Made by a program: the position numbers and the translations under genes. Below the pieces are notes generated by a model, which was not told the origin of the DNA, did no database searches, and saw nothing but the letters and a program-made list of their open reading frames with translations. A stretch of DNA of 8,599 nt from Campylobacterales bacterium (GTDB lineage Bacteria; Campylobacterota; Campylobacteria; Campylobacterales; Hydrogenimonadaceae). The stretch lies in NCBI GenBank assembly GCA_027065635.1, contig JAMONQ010000126.1, positions 1-8,599 of the forward strand, read 5' to 3'. This document shows, piece by piece, positions 1 through 6,033 of this stretch (positions are counted from its first letter, which is position 1; each line of letters opens with the position of its first letter).

Positions 1-831
1 TATGACTTTCGCTCTACAGAAGTGAGAATGGAGCTTGACGAGGATATGAATCTGCTCTCTACACGTCTTGAAGAGTCGACTCCCTCGCACCGGCTTATTG
101 AAGATTGTATGCTTCTGGCCAACAAGGCTGCCGCAGGCTATTTCGACTACGGAATCTTCAGGGTACACGAGCCTCCGACACCGGAGAGGATAGAGAAGCT
201 CCTGGACGATCTCGGCAAGATAGGGCTCTATGTCGACGAGAGTACCTCGGATCTCCACTCGCTTGTTTCGGCCCTGCAGAAAGAGGCGCGGGCAATGGGT
301 GTGGAGCCGTATGTAGACATGCTTATCATACAGACGCAAAAGCAGGCCTTCTACAGTGCGGAGAACCTCGGTCACTTCGGACTCGGATTCGAGCGCTACA
401 CACACTTTACCTCGCCGATACGCCGATACGCCGACTTGACACTTCACCGCCTTTTAAAAGCGATCTTTTCGGATGATACCGAAAAAAGAGAGCACCTTCT
501 TAGAAATATAGAGCCTCTTTGCATAAAAATAAGCGAACTGGAGCGTGAAGCGACAAAAGTGGAGTGGGACTTTATGGCGAGAAAATATGCAAGGTGGGCC
601 CAAAGACACAAAAACGAGTCTCTTCGAGCCGTAGTGGTTGAAACAGGACAAATACCGGCTGCCACTACAGATGAAGAGATAGTCGGTATGCGCATCTTTT
701 GCGACGACGAAGATCTTCTGCTGTTTGACAGGATCGAAGCTAAAATCGATACAGTCCATATTCCGCAGGCCAAAATCTTTACCCTCGTAGAGCGCAAAAG
801 GCATCTGCTCGAGGATAGCGAGAATGTATAA
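1..831 (+). CDS. rnr: Ribonuclease R (RNB-family 3'-5' exoribonuclease), 3' part, cut by the window start
   Basis: The frame is open from base 1, so only the C-terminal 276 residues are present and the true start lies outside the window. RNase R is a processive cytoplasmic 3'-5' exoribonuclease used in mRNA, rRNA and tmRNA-linked turnover. The visible part begins in the RNB catalytic domain (DFRSTEV, then HRLIEDCMLLANKAAA). It contains the family signature at about residues 125-150, with HFGLGFERY followed by HFTSPIRRYADLTLHRLL (bases 373-460). The region after it, about residues 195-276, has S1-like strands (FDRIEAKIDTVHIPQAKIF) but lacks the usual GxGxF and VHVS-type RNA-binding motifs and has no basic C-terminal tail. 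The gene ends in TAA at 829-831, and its last 8 bases overlap holA, suggesting translational coupling. RNase R rather than RNase II is inferred from what Campylobacterota usually carry; the RNB assignment itself is secure. Confidence 0.93.
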   Translation, partial: YDFRSTEVRMELDEDMNLLSTRLEESTPSHRLIEDCMLLANKAAAGYFDYGIFRVHEPPTPERIEKLLDDLGKIGLYVDESTSDLHSLVSALQKEARAMGVEPYVDMLIIQTQKQAFYSAENLGHFGLGFERYTHFTSPIRRYADLTLHRLLKAIFSDDTEKREHLLRNIEPLCIKISELEREATKVEWDFMARKYARWAQRHKNESLRAVVVETGQIPAATTDEEIVGMRIFCDDEDLLLFDRIEAKIDTVHIPQAKIFTLVERKRHLLEDSENV

Positions 832-1804
832 ACGGGACTTCGACAAGCTTCTGAAAGAGAAAAAGATACCGGCCTCCTTGATGCTGTACGGAGAGAACGA
901 GTACTATATAGAAGATGCCGTCGAACGGATAGTGCAGATCACCGGTGCGAAAGAGTCGATGCTGAAGCTCTACTACGACGAGTACGATTTCGACAGAGCG
1001 AAAAACTACCTGGCCCAAAGCTCCCTTTTCGGGGATGTGAATCTTCTTCTGGTAAAGAGTGACAAAAAGATTCCGAAAAAAGAGTTGACAAAACTCATAG
1101 AGACGGCGGCCAGAAACGAAAACAGCTTTTTTCTATACGCCTACGGCGGCAGCGACTTCAAATCCATGACTCCTCTTTTTTCCCAAAAACACGACGCACA
1201 GCATGTACGGTTCTTTCCGCCAAATCTCAACGAAGCCGCTTCACTGCTTCAGGAGAAGGCCAAAGCCATGGGAATAGAGATAGATCGCTACGCCATAGAG
1301 CATCTTCTAAACGCTCTGGGACTGAATCTTTCGATGGCTCTCAACGAACTGAACAAACTGGCCGTTTTGAAAGGACCGATAGGCGCAAAGGAGATCGACG
1401 AGCATATCTTCTCTCTCGTTCCGGTGGCTATGGAGTCGTTTCTCGTTTCACTATTTTCAAAAAGACCCTTGACGGATCTTCTTATCCAGTTGCGCCAGAT
1501 AGGAGAGGACGAGTTTACGCTGCTTCGTTCGATCCAGTATTTTACGGAGCAGCTCTTTTTGTTCCATTCGCATATAAAACTTTACGGCTCTGCAGACTCG
1601 TCGTCCATACTCGGATACAGGCTTCCAAAACATATAGAGCAGCAGCGTGCGCAGCTTGCGGCAAGAGTCTCTACGGAGAGTTTCGAAAAGATATTCGACG
1701 CACTTGCGGAAGGTGAGCTCGCCATAAAAACGGCCGGAGGCTCAGCACAAAAAGATACACTTTTGCTATCCACTTTAATAAAAGTCAAATCTTTCTTAGG
1801 GTAA
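824..1804 (+). CDS. holA: DNA polymerase III subunit delta
   Basis: The product is a 326-aa protein of the size expected for the delta subunit of the clamp loader, which opens the beta sliding clamp during replication. The N-terminal pattern LMLYGENEYYIEDAVERI (about residues 19-36) matches the start of the AAA+-like domain I of HolA. Like other delta subunits it lacks a functional Walker A loop. The middle part (AMGIEIDRYAIEHLLNALGLNLSMALNELNKLA) matches the helical lid, and the C-terminal third is the helical oligomerisation collar. The ATG at 824 lies inside the end of rnr (8-base overlap), so translation is probably coupled to the upstream gene. The stop TAA at 1802-1804 is also the first three bases of a candidate -10 for rpsF. 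Similarity is recognised from sequence patterns only; delta proteins diverge strongly, but length and neighbours support the call. Confidence 0.9.
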   Translation: MYKRDFDKLLKEKKIPASLMLYGENEYYIEDAVERIVQITGAKESMLKLYYDEYDFDRAKNYLAQSSLFGDVNLLLVKSDKKIPKKELTKLIETAARNENSFFLYAYGGSDFKSMTPLFSQKHDAQHVRFFPPNLNEAASLLQEKAKAMGIEIDRYAIEHLLNALGLNLSMALNELNKLAVLKGPIGAKEIDEHIFSLVPVAMESFLVSLFSKRPLTDLLIQLRQIGEDEFTLLRSIQYFTEQLFLFHSHIKLYGSADSSSILGYRLPKHIEQQRAQLAARVSTESFEKIFDALAEGELAIKTAGGSAQKDTLLLSTLIKVKSFLG

Positions 1805-1807
1805 AAT
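1802..1807 (+). promoter_or_regulatory. Candidate sigma-70 -10 element for rpsF-ssb-rpsR
   Basis: TAAAAT preceded by GG lies directly on the holA stop codon, with T-rich sequence upstream (about 1760-1796) and no clear -35. This is the typical look of Campylobacterota vegetative promoters. Transcription would start near 1814 and give a leader of about 73 bases before rpsF. It is inferred from a motif only, and read-through from holA is also possible. Confidence 0.45.
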
Positions 1808-1813
1808 CGCGAT

Positions 1814-1886
1814 GCTCTTTGCTCTTTCTTTTTGAGACTGCTCAAAAGGAGAAAACCACAAGGGCCAAAACCACAAGGAGATCCAT
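1814..1886 (+). promoter_or_regulatory. Structured rpsF leader: hairpin, duplicated Shine-Dalgarno-like site and direct repeats
   Basis: This is the non-coding leader between holA and rpsF. A hairpin pairs CTTTTTGAG (1828-1836) with CTCAAAAGG (1841-1849) around a four-base ACTG loop; one pair is G-U. It is not followed by a T-run, so it is not a terminator. Its 3' arm runs into AAAGGAG (1845-1851), a strong Shine-Dalgarno-like sequence with no start codon at usable distance. After it comes the perfect direct repeat AAAACCACAAGG (1852-1863 and 1867-1878); the second copy contains the real ribosome-binding site AAGGAG (1875-1880), 6 bases before the rpsF ATG. S6:S18 is known to repress its own operon by binding a leader with an ACCG/CCG-type motif in many bacteria. 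I see no CCG here, so the canonical element is not supported. A regulatory role is an inference. Confidence 0.45.
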
Positions 1887-2282
1887 ATGACACGACACTA
1901 CGAAACACTCTTCGTCGTCAAGCCGACGCTGACAGAAGAGGAGATCAAAGCACAGATCGACGGTGTAAAATCGATCCTGGAGAAAAACGGTGCCGAAATT
2001 GCCGCTACCTACGACTGGGGAATGCGCAAACTGGCCTACGAAATAGAGAAGAATCCCCGCGGATACTACTATGTAATATACTATACCGCACCGAGCGGCC
2101 TTATAAAAGAGCTCGAGCGAAACTTCCGCTACAACGAAGAGATTATCCGCTTCCTGAATGTAAAATACGAAAATAAAAAAGAGATAAGCGCATGGCAAAA
2201 CCTCGTAAACAAGGCTGGAGCCGCAAGCGCTAAAAAAGAGGAGGCCGCGAAACCGGCTGAAACAGCAGGCGAAACTGCATAA
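1887..2282 (+). CDS. rpsF: Small ribosomal subunit protein bS6
   Basis: The product is a 131-aa protein beginning MTRHYETLFVVKPTLTEEE, the standard opening of bS6. It continues through DWGMRKLAYEIEKNPRGYYYVIYY and FRYNEEIIRFLNVKYE, which make up the ferredoxin-like fold. bS6 binds bS18 and sits on the platform of the 30S subunit. Residues from about 100 onward form an extended Ala/Glu/Lys-rich, probably disordered tail (NKAGAASAKKEEAAKPAETA), a common variable feature of the family. The start is well defined by AAGGAG at 1875-1880. It is the first gene of the rpsF-ssb-rpsR trio, with an 18-base gap to ssb. Expression is probably governed by the promoter and structured leader just upstream, possibly with feedback by S6:S18; only the leader structure is visible in the sequence. 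Confidence 0.98.
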   Translation: MTRHYETLFVVKPTLTEEEIKAQIDGVKSILEKNGAEIAATYDWGMRKLAYEIEKNPRGYYYVIYYTAPSGLIKELERNFRYNEEIIRFLNVKYENKKEISAWQNLVNKAGAASAKKEEAAKPAETAGETA

Positions 2283-2300
2283 AAAATCCAAGGCCATTCG

Positions 2301-2774
2301 ATGTTCAACAAGGTAATCCTGATCGGCAATCTGACGCGTGACGTAGAGCTCCGCTACCTTCCAAGCGGCCAGGCACTGGCCAAATGCGGTATAGCCACAA
2401 ACCGACGCTTCAAAGATGCAAGCGGAATGCAAAAAGACGAGACGATGTTTATCGACTTCACGGTATGGGGACGCTCGGCAGAGGTGGCCAACCAGTACCT
2501 GCGCAAAGGAAGCAGAGTTCTACTCGAAGGGCGCCTTACCCTCGAGCAGTGGACCGATCAAAGCGGCCAAAAAAGAAGTCGACACTCGATTACGGTAGAG
2601 AATCTGAAAATGCTCGACAGAAAGGGTGAAGGCGATACAGCGCCGCAAGGCGGATACTCAGAACCGGCGCAAGTCGGCCAGCAGCCGCAGCAGGCATCCT
2701 ATGCTCCGCCGCAAAACCGGCAGCCTCAGGAGTTGCCGAGTATCGACATCGATGAAGACGATATACCGTTTTGA
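2301..2774 (+). CDS. ssb: Single-stranded DNA-binding protein
   Basis: The 157-aa SSB binds single-stranded DNA as a tetramer during replication, recombination and repair, and recruits partner proteins through its C-terminal tip. The OB fold spans about residues 1-106: MFNKVILIGNLTRDVELRYLP at the start, then TMFIDFTVWGRSAE and LRKGSRVLLEGRL. It is followed by a Gln/Pro/Gly-rich linker (about 111-146) and the acidic tip DIDEDDIPF, which matches the canonical DDIPF partner-docking motif. Length is normal for the family. The gene lies between rpsF and rpsR as in many bacteria, so it is co-transcribed with two ribosomal proteins. The Shine-Dalgarno is weak (AAGG at 2290-2293, 7 bases before ATG), so translation may depend partly on ribosomes arriving from rpsF. 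Confidence 0.98.
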   Translation: MFNKVILIGNLTRDVELRYLPSGQALAKCGIATNRRFKDASGMQKDETMFIDFTVWGRSAEVANQYLRKGSRVLLEGRLTLEQWTDQSGQKRSRHSITVENLKMLDRKGEGDTAPQGGYSEPAQVGQQPQQASYAPPQNRQPQELPSIDIDEDDIPF

Positions 2775-2815
2775 TATAAAAACAGAATCATAAAGCTGAA
2801 ACAAAAGGAAAAGAT

Positions 2816-3079
2816 ATGGCAGAAAGAAGAAAATACTCCAAGCGATACTGCAAATATTGCGAAGCGAAAGTCGAGTTTATCGACTATAAAGATCTAAACA
2901 GCATAAAAGCCTCACTCTCAGAGCGCTATAAAATCATGCCGCGCAGACTTACAGGCAACTGTAAACGTCACCAGGAGATGGTCGAAAAGGCGATCAAACG
3001 TGCACGTGCTGCCGCACTTGTACCGTATGTAGTAGACCACAAACGCGTTATCGCGAATCCGTTCGAAGAGATCAAGTAG
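2816..3079 (+). CDS. rpsR: Small ribosomal subunit protein bS18, putative zinc-binding form
   Basis: This 87-aa protein has the bS18 pattern: YCKYCEAKVEFIDYKD, then RYKIMPRRLTGNCKRHQ, then the basic helix VEKAIKRARAAALVPYV. It partners bS6 on the 30S platform. Residues C12 and C15 (CxxC) together with C49 and H52 (CxxH) form a possible zinc site. This corresponds to the cysteine-bearing form of S18, as opposed to the cysteine-free paralogues that many bacteria use under zinc shortage; metal binding is inferred from the residues. The start is supported by AAGGAA at 2805-2810. It is the last gene of the trio, separated from ssb by 41 bases, and is followed by a hairpin terminator at 3086-3119. 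Confidence 0.98.
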   Translation: MAERRKYSKRYCKYCEAKVEFIDYKDLNSIKASLSERYKIMPRRLTGNCKRHQEMVEKAIKRARAAALVPYVVDHKRVIANPFEEIK

Positions 3080-3085
3080 CCTCTA

Positions 3086-3119
3086 CCGCTCCCGAAAAGG
3101 GAGCGGCACCCGTTTTATT
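3086..3119 (+). terminator. Intrinsic-type terminator after rpsR
   Basis: A perfect 8-bp GC-rich stem pairs CCGCTCCC (3086-3093) with GGGAGCGG (3099-3106) around a GAAAA loop. It lies 6 bases after the rpsR stop. The T-run TTTTATT (3113-3119) begins 6 bases after the stem rather than directly at it, so termination may be less efficient than at a textbook site. Position and structure fit the end of the rpsF-ssb-rpsR transcript. Confidence 0.75.
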
Positions 3120-3167
3120 CTACAGGGTATCAGCCGACAGCTTTATCATCAGAAAGCCCCCTTATAG

Positions 3168-3173
3168 TATAAT
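3168..3173 (+). promoter_or_regulatory. Candidate -10 element for the gene starting at 3200
   Basis: A perfect TATAAT in the context AGTATAATTG lies downstream of the rpsR terminator, with no convincing -35. Transcription would start near 3180, about 20 bases before the GTG start at 3200. This is the best-matching vegetative -10 in the window, and it implies that the unknown gene is transcribed on its own. Confidence 0.6.
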
Positions 3174-3199
3174 TGTAAACTTCCGTTAAAAGTCAAGCT

Positions 3200-3784
3200 G
3201 TGAAAACCGTTATCGTTATAATTCTCTTCTCAATTGCCGTTTTTGCTCTGTGGCGTTTGAACACTCCGAAAAAACCTCCACTCTTGCTCGATGGCGACAG
3301 ACTCCGGATTCATACGAACGGCTCTACCATAAGTCTTGCGCTATTTCATTCCGAAGAGGAGTATTTGGACCCTCTTGATATCTCAAGACACTTCCTGAAG
3401 CTTCCAAACGGCGACAAGCTCATCTATGAAACTATAGACTTTCCATCCACCTACGATTTCACCTATCCGCCCGATGCGATCGTAGCGAAGATATTCGGAT
3501 TTCAAACCTACGGCATAAGCGGAAAGAGAAAAAACATCCTCATTATAGAGGGGAGAGACCATGCGCAAAGAGAGTTTGCCGTTGTAGCCGTATTCGATAT
3601 CGTGCACAGGCTCCAGCTACTCTATCCTCTCGGAAAAAGAGAAGCCGCATACTTTAAGAGGTATCTTATAGAAGGCAAGAAGGAGAGCTTTCCCAAAAAG
3701 TACCGAGCAGCCGATATATCCATTCGTCCAGAGTGGAGCGAGAGTTTGCTGGTCGTGGAGAATATGATAGAAAAAGATATGTAA
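3200..3784 (+). CDS. Membrane-anchored protein of unknown function (194 aa)
   Basis: I do not recognise a family. The start is GTG at 3200; no other plausible in-frame start exists upstream (stop TAA at 3176-3178) or in the first half of the gene. There is no clear Shine-Dalgarno, so the start rests on the membrane segment being intact. Residues 2-18 (KTVIVIILFSIAVFALW) form one hydrophobic segment with no lipobox cysteine and no obvious signal-peptidase site, so an N-terminal anchor is likely, with the remaining about 175 residues soluble and probably periplasmic. That part is a mix of predicted strands (LRIHTNGSTISLALF, KNILIIEG, EFAVVAVFDIV) and charged helices (LGKREAAYFKRYLIEGKKE). There are no cysteines and no repeats. 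It stands alone between the rpsR terminator and a convergent operon, with its own TATAAT box at 3168. Confidence 0.8.
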   Translation: MKTVIVIILFSIAVFALWRLNTPKKPPLLLDGDRLRIHTNGSTISLALFHSEEEYLDPLDISRHFLKLPNGDKLIYETIDFPSTYDFTYPPDAIVAKIFGFQTYGISGKRKNILIIEGRDHAQREFAVVAVFDIVHRLQLLYPLGKREAAYFKRYLIEGKKESFPKKYRAADISIRPEWSESLLVVENMIEKDM

Positions 3785-3803
3785 AAGGGTTATCCCTTTT
3801 TTT
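3783..3803. terminator. Bidirectional intrinsic terminator between convergent genes
   Basis: AAAAGGG (3783-3789) and CCCTTTT (3794-3800) form a 7-bp inverted repeat around a TTAT loop, with further T residues to 3803 on the plus strand and a TTTT run on the minus strand. It can end both the plus-strand gene (stop 3782-3784) and the minus-strand operon (stop TAA at 3792-3790, partly in the loop). Only 5 bases separate the two genes. Confidence 0.7.
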
Positions 3804-4482
3804 GAAAGAGCAGTACCTCTTTATCCGCTTCATCAGAGTACAATGCTACCGGATACACCTGTATAAGCTCCAGATCGCTCGCCCGCTCTAAATCTTCCAC
3901 AGCATGGTAGTACTGTAGAATCTTGTCGCTTTCACGCCTGTAACAACCGTTTTGATCTTTTTGAAAAAGATCTATCGAAGTCTCGAGAGTACCGTCGGAA
4001 AACTCCGAATCGATAACCAAATACCCTTCCACTTCATCTCTTACGAGCGCTCCGGGGGTGATCTCTTCGAATCCATACAGCGTGTTGATATCGGCTATGA
4101 ATATTCCGCCCGGTTCAAGGAGTTTCTCAACACATCCCATAAACCGGCACACTCCATCTTCGTCGAGATAGTTCAAGACGTCAAAAACGGCGGTTGCCGA
4201 TTCGAATCGCTCTTCCACCGAACAGATATCCGATACTTCGGCATCTACACCTCTTTTCTTCGCTCTTTCAACCATAGTTTCGCTCAGATCTACACCCAAA
4301 GCTCTTTTTGGATGCAGCTTGCTCTCGACGAAAGAGAGAAATTTACCGCTGCCGCAGCCTATATCTATCAACGTTTCCGGTTTCCAGCTCTCGAGAATTT
4401 CGATATAGAGTTCGTATAACCTCTGTGCCTCCTCTTCGAAACCAAGAAGCGGCTCGATCCTGGCATAGAGTTCAAGCCCCAC
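3790..4482 (-). CDS. Class I SAM-dependent methyltransferase, substrate unknown
   Basis: The product is a 230-aa protein with a Rossmann-type methyltransferase core. Motif I is LIDIGCGSGKF (about residues 38-48), the acidic loop is GVDLSETMVERAKKRG (63-78), FDVLNYLDEDG (100-110) corresponds to motif IV, and PGGIFIADINT (124-134) to the following strand. Residues 140-210 probably form the substrate-specific cap. The reading frame continues upstream to 4593, but that part overlaps hisG. I chose the GTG at 4482-4480, which gives MGLELYARIEPLLGFEEE, an 11-base overlap with the end of hisG, and AAGG about 7 bases upstream. It is the last gene of the six-gene minus-strand operon and is followed by a bidirectional terminator. 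The target cannot be read from the sequence; its place after hisG does not prove a role in histidine synthesis. Confidence 0.88.
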   Translation of the reverse strand: MGLELYARIEPLLGFEEEAQRLYELYIEILESWKPETLIDIGCGSGKFLSFVESKLHPKRALGVDLSETMVERAKKRGVDAEVSDICSVEERFESATAVFDVLNYLDEDGVCRFMGCVEKLLEPGGIFIADINTLYGFEEITPGALVRDEVEGYLVIDSEFSDGTLETSIDLFQKDQNGCYRRESDKILQYYHAVEDLERASDLELIQVYPVALYSDEADKEVLLFQKKG

Positions 4483-5089
4483 GTACAACCTTTTCCAGCT
4501 CCGTATAGAGCTCCATGATTTCGCCTTTTTTGGCCAGGAAACTCTGCTTGTTGGCGATAAGATGCGCACTCGACTCCATAATTGTTTCGGCAACCTTCAG
4601 ACCGTTCTCTCTCATAGTGGTTCCGGTCTCGACTATATCGACTATGGCATCGGCAAGCCCTACCAGCGGTGCCAGTTCTATAGAGCCGTACAGTTTTACG
4701 ACCTCCACACCCATCGCCTTTTCGCTGAAGTAGTTACGGGTGATGTTGACCATCTTGGATGCCACCTTCATCTGGGGCCTGCTCCAGTCGAGCTCATCTT
4801 CCTCTTTTATGCCGACTGCCACTTTGCACTTTCCGATACCCATATCCAGAAGCTTCACGATATCGAGCCCCTGCTCCTCTATGACATCGAGCCCCACGAC
4901 ACCGATATCGGCAGCCTGGTGCAGTACATACGTAGGAACATCCTGATTTCTCACAAGAAGAAAACGGAATCCTCCAACCTGAAGAATCAGCTTCCTCGAC
5001 TCGAATCTGAAACTTTCGCCGAAAATCGTTTCGAAAATATCGAGCGTCTCCTCGGCAATACGTCCTTTGGGCAAAGCGACGGTCAACAT
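4472..5089 (-). CDS. hisG: ATP phosphoribosyltransferase, short (HisZ-dependent) form
   Basis: HisG catalyses the first step of histidine biosynthesis, joining ATP and PRPP to give N1-(5-phosphoribosyl)-ATP. The 205-aa length places it in the short form, which lacks the C-terminal ACT-like regulatory domain and, in characterised cases, requires the HisRS-like partner HisZ for activity and feedback by histidine. Visible motifs are ALPKGR (5-10), the pocket strand ADIGVVGLDVIEE (60-72), and the PRPP-binding loop DIVETGTTMRENGL (151-164). The start has a good site (AAGGAAATCAG before ATG). The first bases overlap the end of coaX by 7 (ATGTTGA), and its end overlaps the methyltransferase by 11, so the genes are probably translated in a coupled way. 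No hisZ or other his gene lies in the window. Confidence 0.96.
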   Translation of the reverse strand: MLTVALPKGRIAEETLDIFETIFGESFRFESRKLILQVGGFRFLLVRNQDVPTYVLHQAADIGVVGLDVIEEQGLDIVKLLDMGIGKCKVAVGIKEEDELDWSRPQMKVASKMVNITRNYFSEKAMGVEVVKLYGSIELAPLVGLADAIVDIVETGTTMRENGLKVAETIMESSAHLIANKQSFLAKKGEIMELYTELEKVVRGA

Positions 5090-5706
5090 CTGATTTCCTT
5101 TATCATTTTTTCCATACCTCTAAATACCAGTCTTTCATCTACGACGGCACCCTTGAAAAGCGGCTCGAAAAAGGAGGCATCCCCGCCTGTAACAAAAACA
5201 GGCTTATCCGGAGCAAAACGCTTCACAAGAGTCCTGATCGGGGCAAAAACCGCAAAATTGACGGCCGAAACCGTATCGAGCGGCAGGCTTTGAGTCGAAA
5301 CCGTAGAATCGATACGAACATCAAGAGCAGGCGATATCTGCGCATAAGCCCTTTTAAAAGTCGAAATTCCGGGCCATATCCATCCCCCAAGATGTCTTCC
5401 GTTCTCCATTACATCGACGGTGACGGCACTCCCCGCATCGATGGCCACGCCGTCGTGTACAGCGATACAGAGCGCTTTTCTGTCGACTCCGAGTCCACTG
5501 TATCCGCTCTCAAGGGCTCCGGTTTTAGAGATATCCGTCCACCCCGGCGCCTCTACCTCGATCCTTTCGCGCATCCGGTTGTTTACACAGATATAGTAAA
5601 CCTTTTCATCCTTGAATCTATTCAGACCGTCATCGTGAAGAAAGTGCAAAACACGCTCTCCGTCAAAAAAGTGGATACGGCTGTTGCCCACATCACACAG
5701 TATCAT
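5083..5706 (-). CDS. coaX: Type III pantothenate kinase
   Basis: CoaX phosphorylates pantothenate in the first committed step of coenzyme A synthesis. Type III enzymes belong to the ASKHA fold, are dimeric, depend on a monovalent cation, and are not inhibited by CoA. The start chosen is ATG at 5706-5704, giving 207 aa beginning MILCDVGNSRIHFFDG; the frame is open further upstream, but that would overlap the preceding gene. Motifs are the phosphate-loop DVGNS (5-9), GVDRK (73-77), the catalytic-site strand VAIDAGSAVTVDVM (87-100), GGWIWPG (107-113) and FVTGGDA (171-177). At about 207 aa it is on the small side for the family, as is usual in Campylobacterota. A 4-base ATGA overlap links it to the upstream 109-aa gene, and a 7-base overlap links it to hisG. 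Confidence 0.95.
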   Translation of the reverse strand: MILCDVGNSRIHFFDGERVLHFLHDDGLNRFKDEKVYYICVNNRMRERIEVEAPGWTDISKTGALESGYSGLGVDRKALCIAVHDGVAIDAGSAVTVDVMENGRHLGGWIWPGISTFKRAYAQISPALDVRIDSTVSTQSLPLDTVSAVNFAVFAPIRTLVKRFAPDKPVFVTGGDASFFEPLFKGAVVDERLVFRGMEKMIKEIRC

Positions 5707-6032
5707 CCGGTAACGACCTTCCACCCCTCCGACTCGAGCAGTTCTTTCGCTTTCGAGCAAACAGGCGCGTCGACGAAGGCTATATTCACCAAGACCGGAT
5801 AGCCGAGATGACTCTGTATCAAGGATCCAAGCTCCATCCACTCTTTCGCATCTTTTGAAAGCACCCTGCTGCGCCTTTTTACCGCAAATACGAGAAAGTA
5901 CCTGTTTTGCATATCTATGCCGTGAAATACACTGATACGCTTCTTGCTGCCTACAAGCTTCAGAGGAAACGGCTCGAAGCGTTTGAAAATATACCCTTTA
6001 CGCTGAAGCGGAGTGAGAATACTCTTCATCAT
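5703..6032 (-). CDS. Small protein of unknown function (109 aa)
   Basis: I do not recognise a family. The protein has no membrane segment or signal peptide and looks cytoplasmic. It is basic in its first half (MMKSILTPLQRKGYIFKRF, VGSKKRISVF) and has alternating strands and helices: RYFLVFAVKRRSRV, then AKEWMELGSLIQSHLG, then PVLVNIAFV, then SKAKELLESEGWKVV. One cysteine is present near the C-terminus. Two Met codons stand in tandem (6032-6030 and 6029-6027). GGAG of the upstream gene's last codons lies 6 bases before the first ATG, so I use that one. The gap to the upstream lipoprotein gene is a single base, and the end overlaps coaX by four bases (ATGA), so it is clearly part of this operon. 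A role with CoaX or the envelope genes can only be guessed. Confidence 0.82.
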   Translation of the reverse strand: MMKSILTPLQRKGYIFKRFEPFPLKLVGSKKRISVFHGIDMQNRYFLVFAVKRRSRVLSKDAKEWMELGSLIQSHLGYPVLVNIAFVDAPVCSKAKELLESEGWKVVTG

Positions 6033-6033
6033 C

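Noticed and set aside
1805..1886. Canonical S6:S18 leader element
   Set aside because: The required CCG/ACCG-type motif is not present in the leader, so only a non-canonical structure can be claimed.
3140..3157. Small inverted repeat GCTTT/AAAGC between the rpsR terminator and the 3168 promoter
   Set aside because: Five A/T-rich pairs with an 8-base loop are expected by chance and show no further support.
4483..4593. N-terminal extension of the methyltransferase to an ATG at 4593
   Set aside because: It would overlap hisG by over 100 bases and add a Trp/Ser/Lys/Arg-rich stretch unlike the family; the GTG at 4482 with AAGG upstream fits better.
4562..5293. A long plus-strand open frame of 243 codons across hisG and coaX
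   Set aside because: It is fully antisense to two genes with clear family motifs, has no recognisable domain and a His/Tyr/Leu-rich composition typical of a shadow frame.
5707..5841. N-terminal extension of CoaX to an ATG at 5841
   Set aside because: Type III pantothenate kinases begin immediately before the DxGN loop, which follows the ATG at 5706; the extension is antisense-like low-complexity sequence inside the neighbouring gene.
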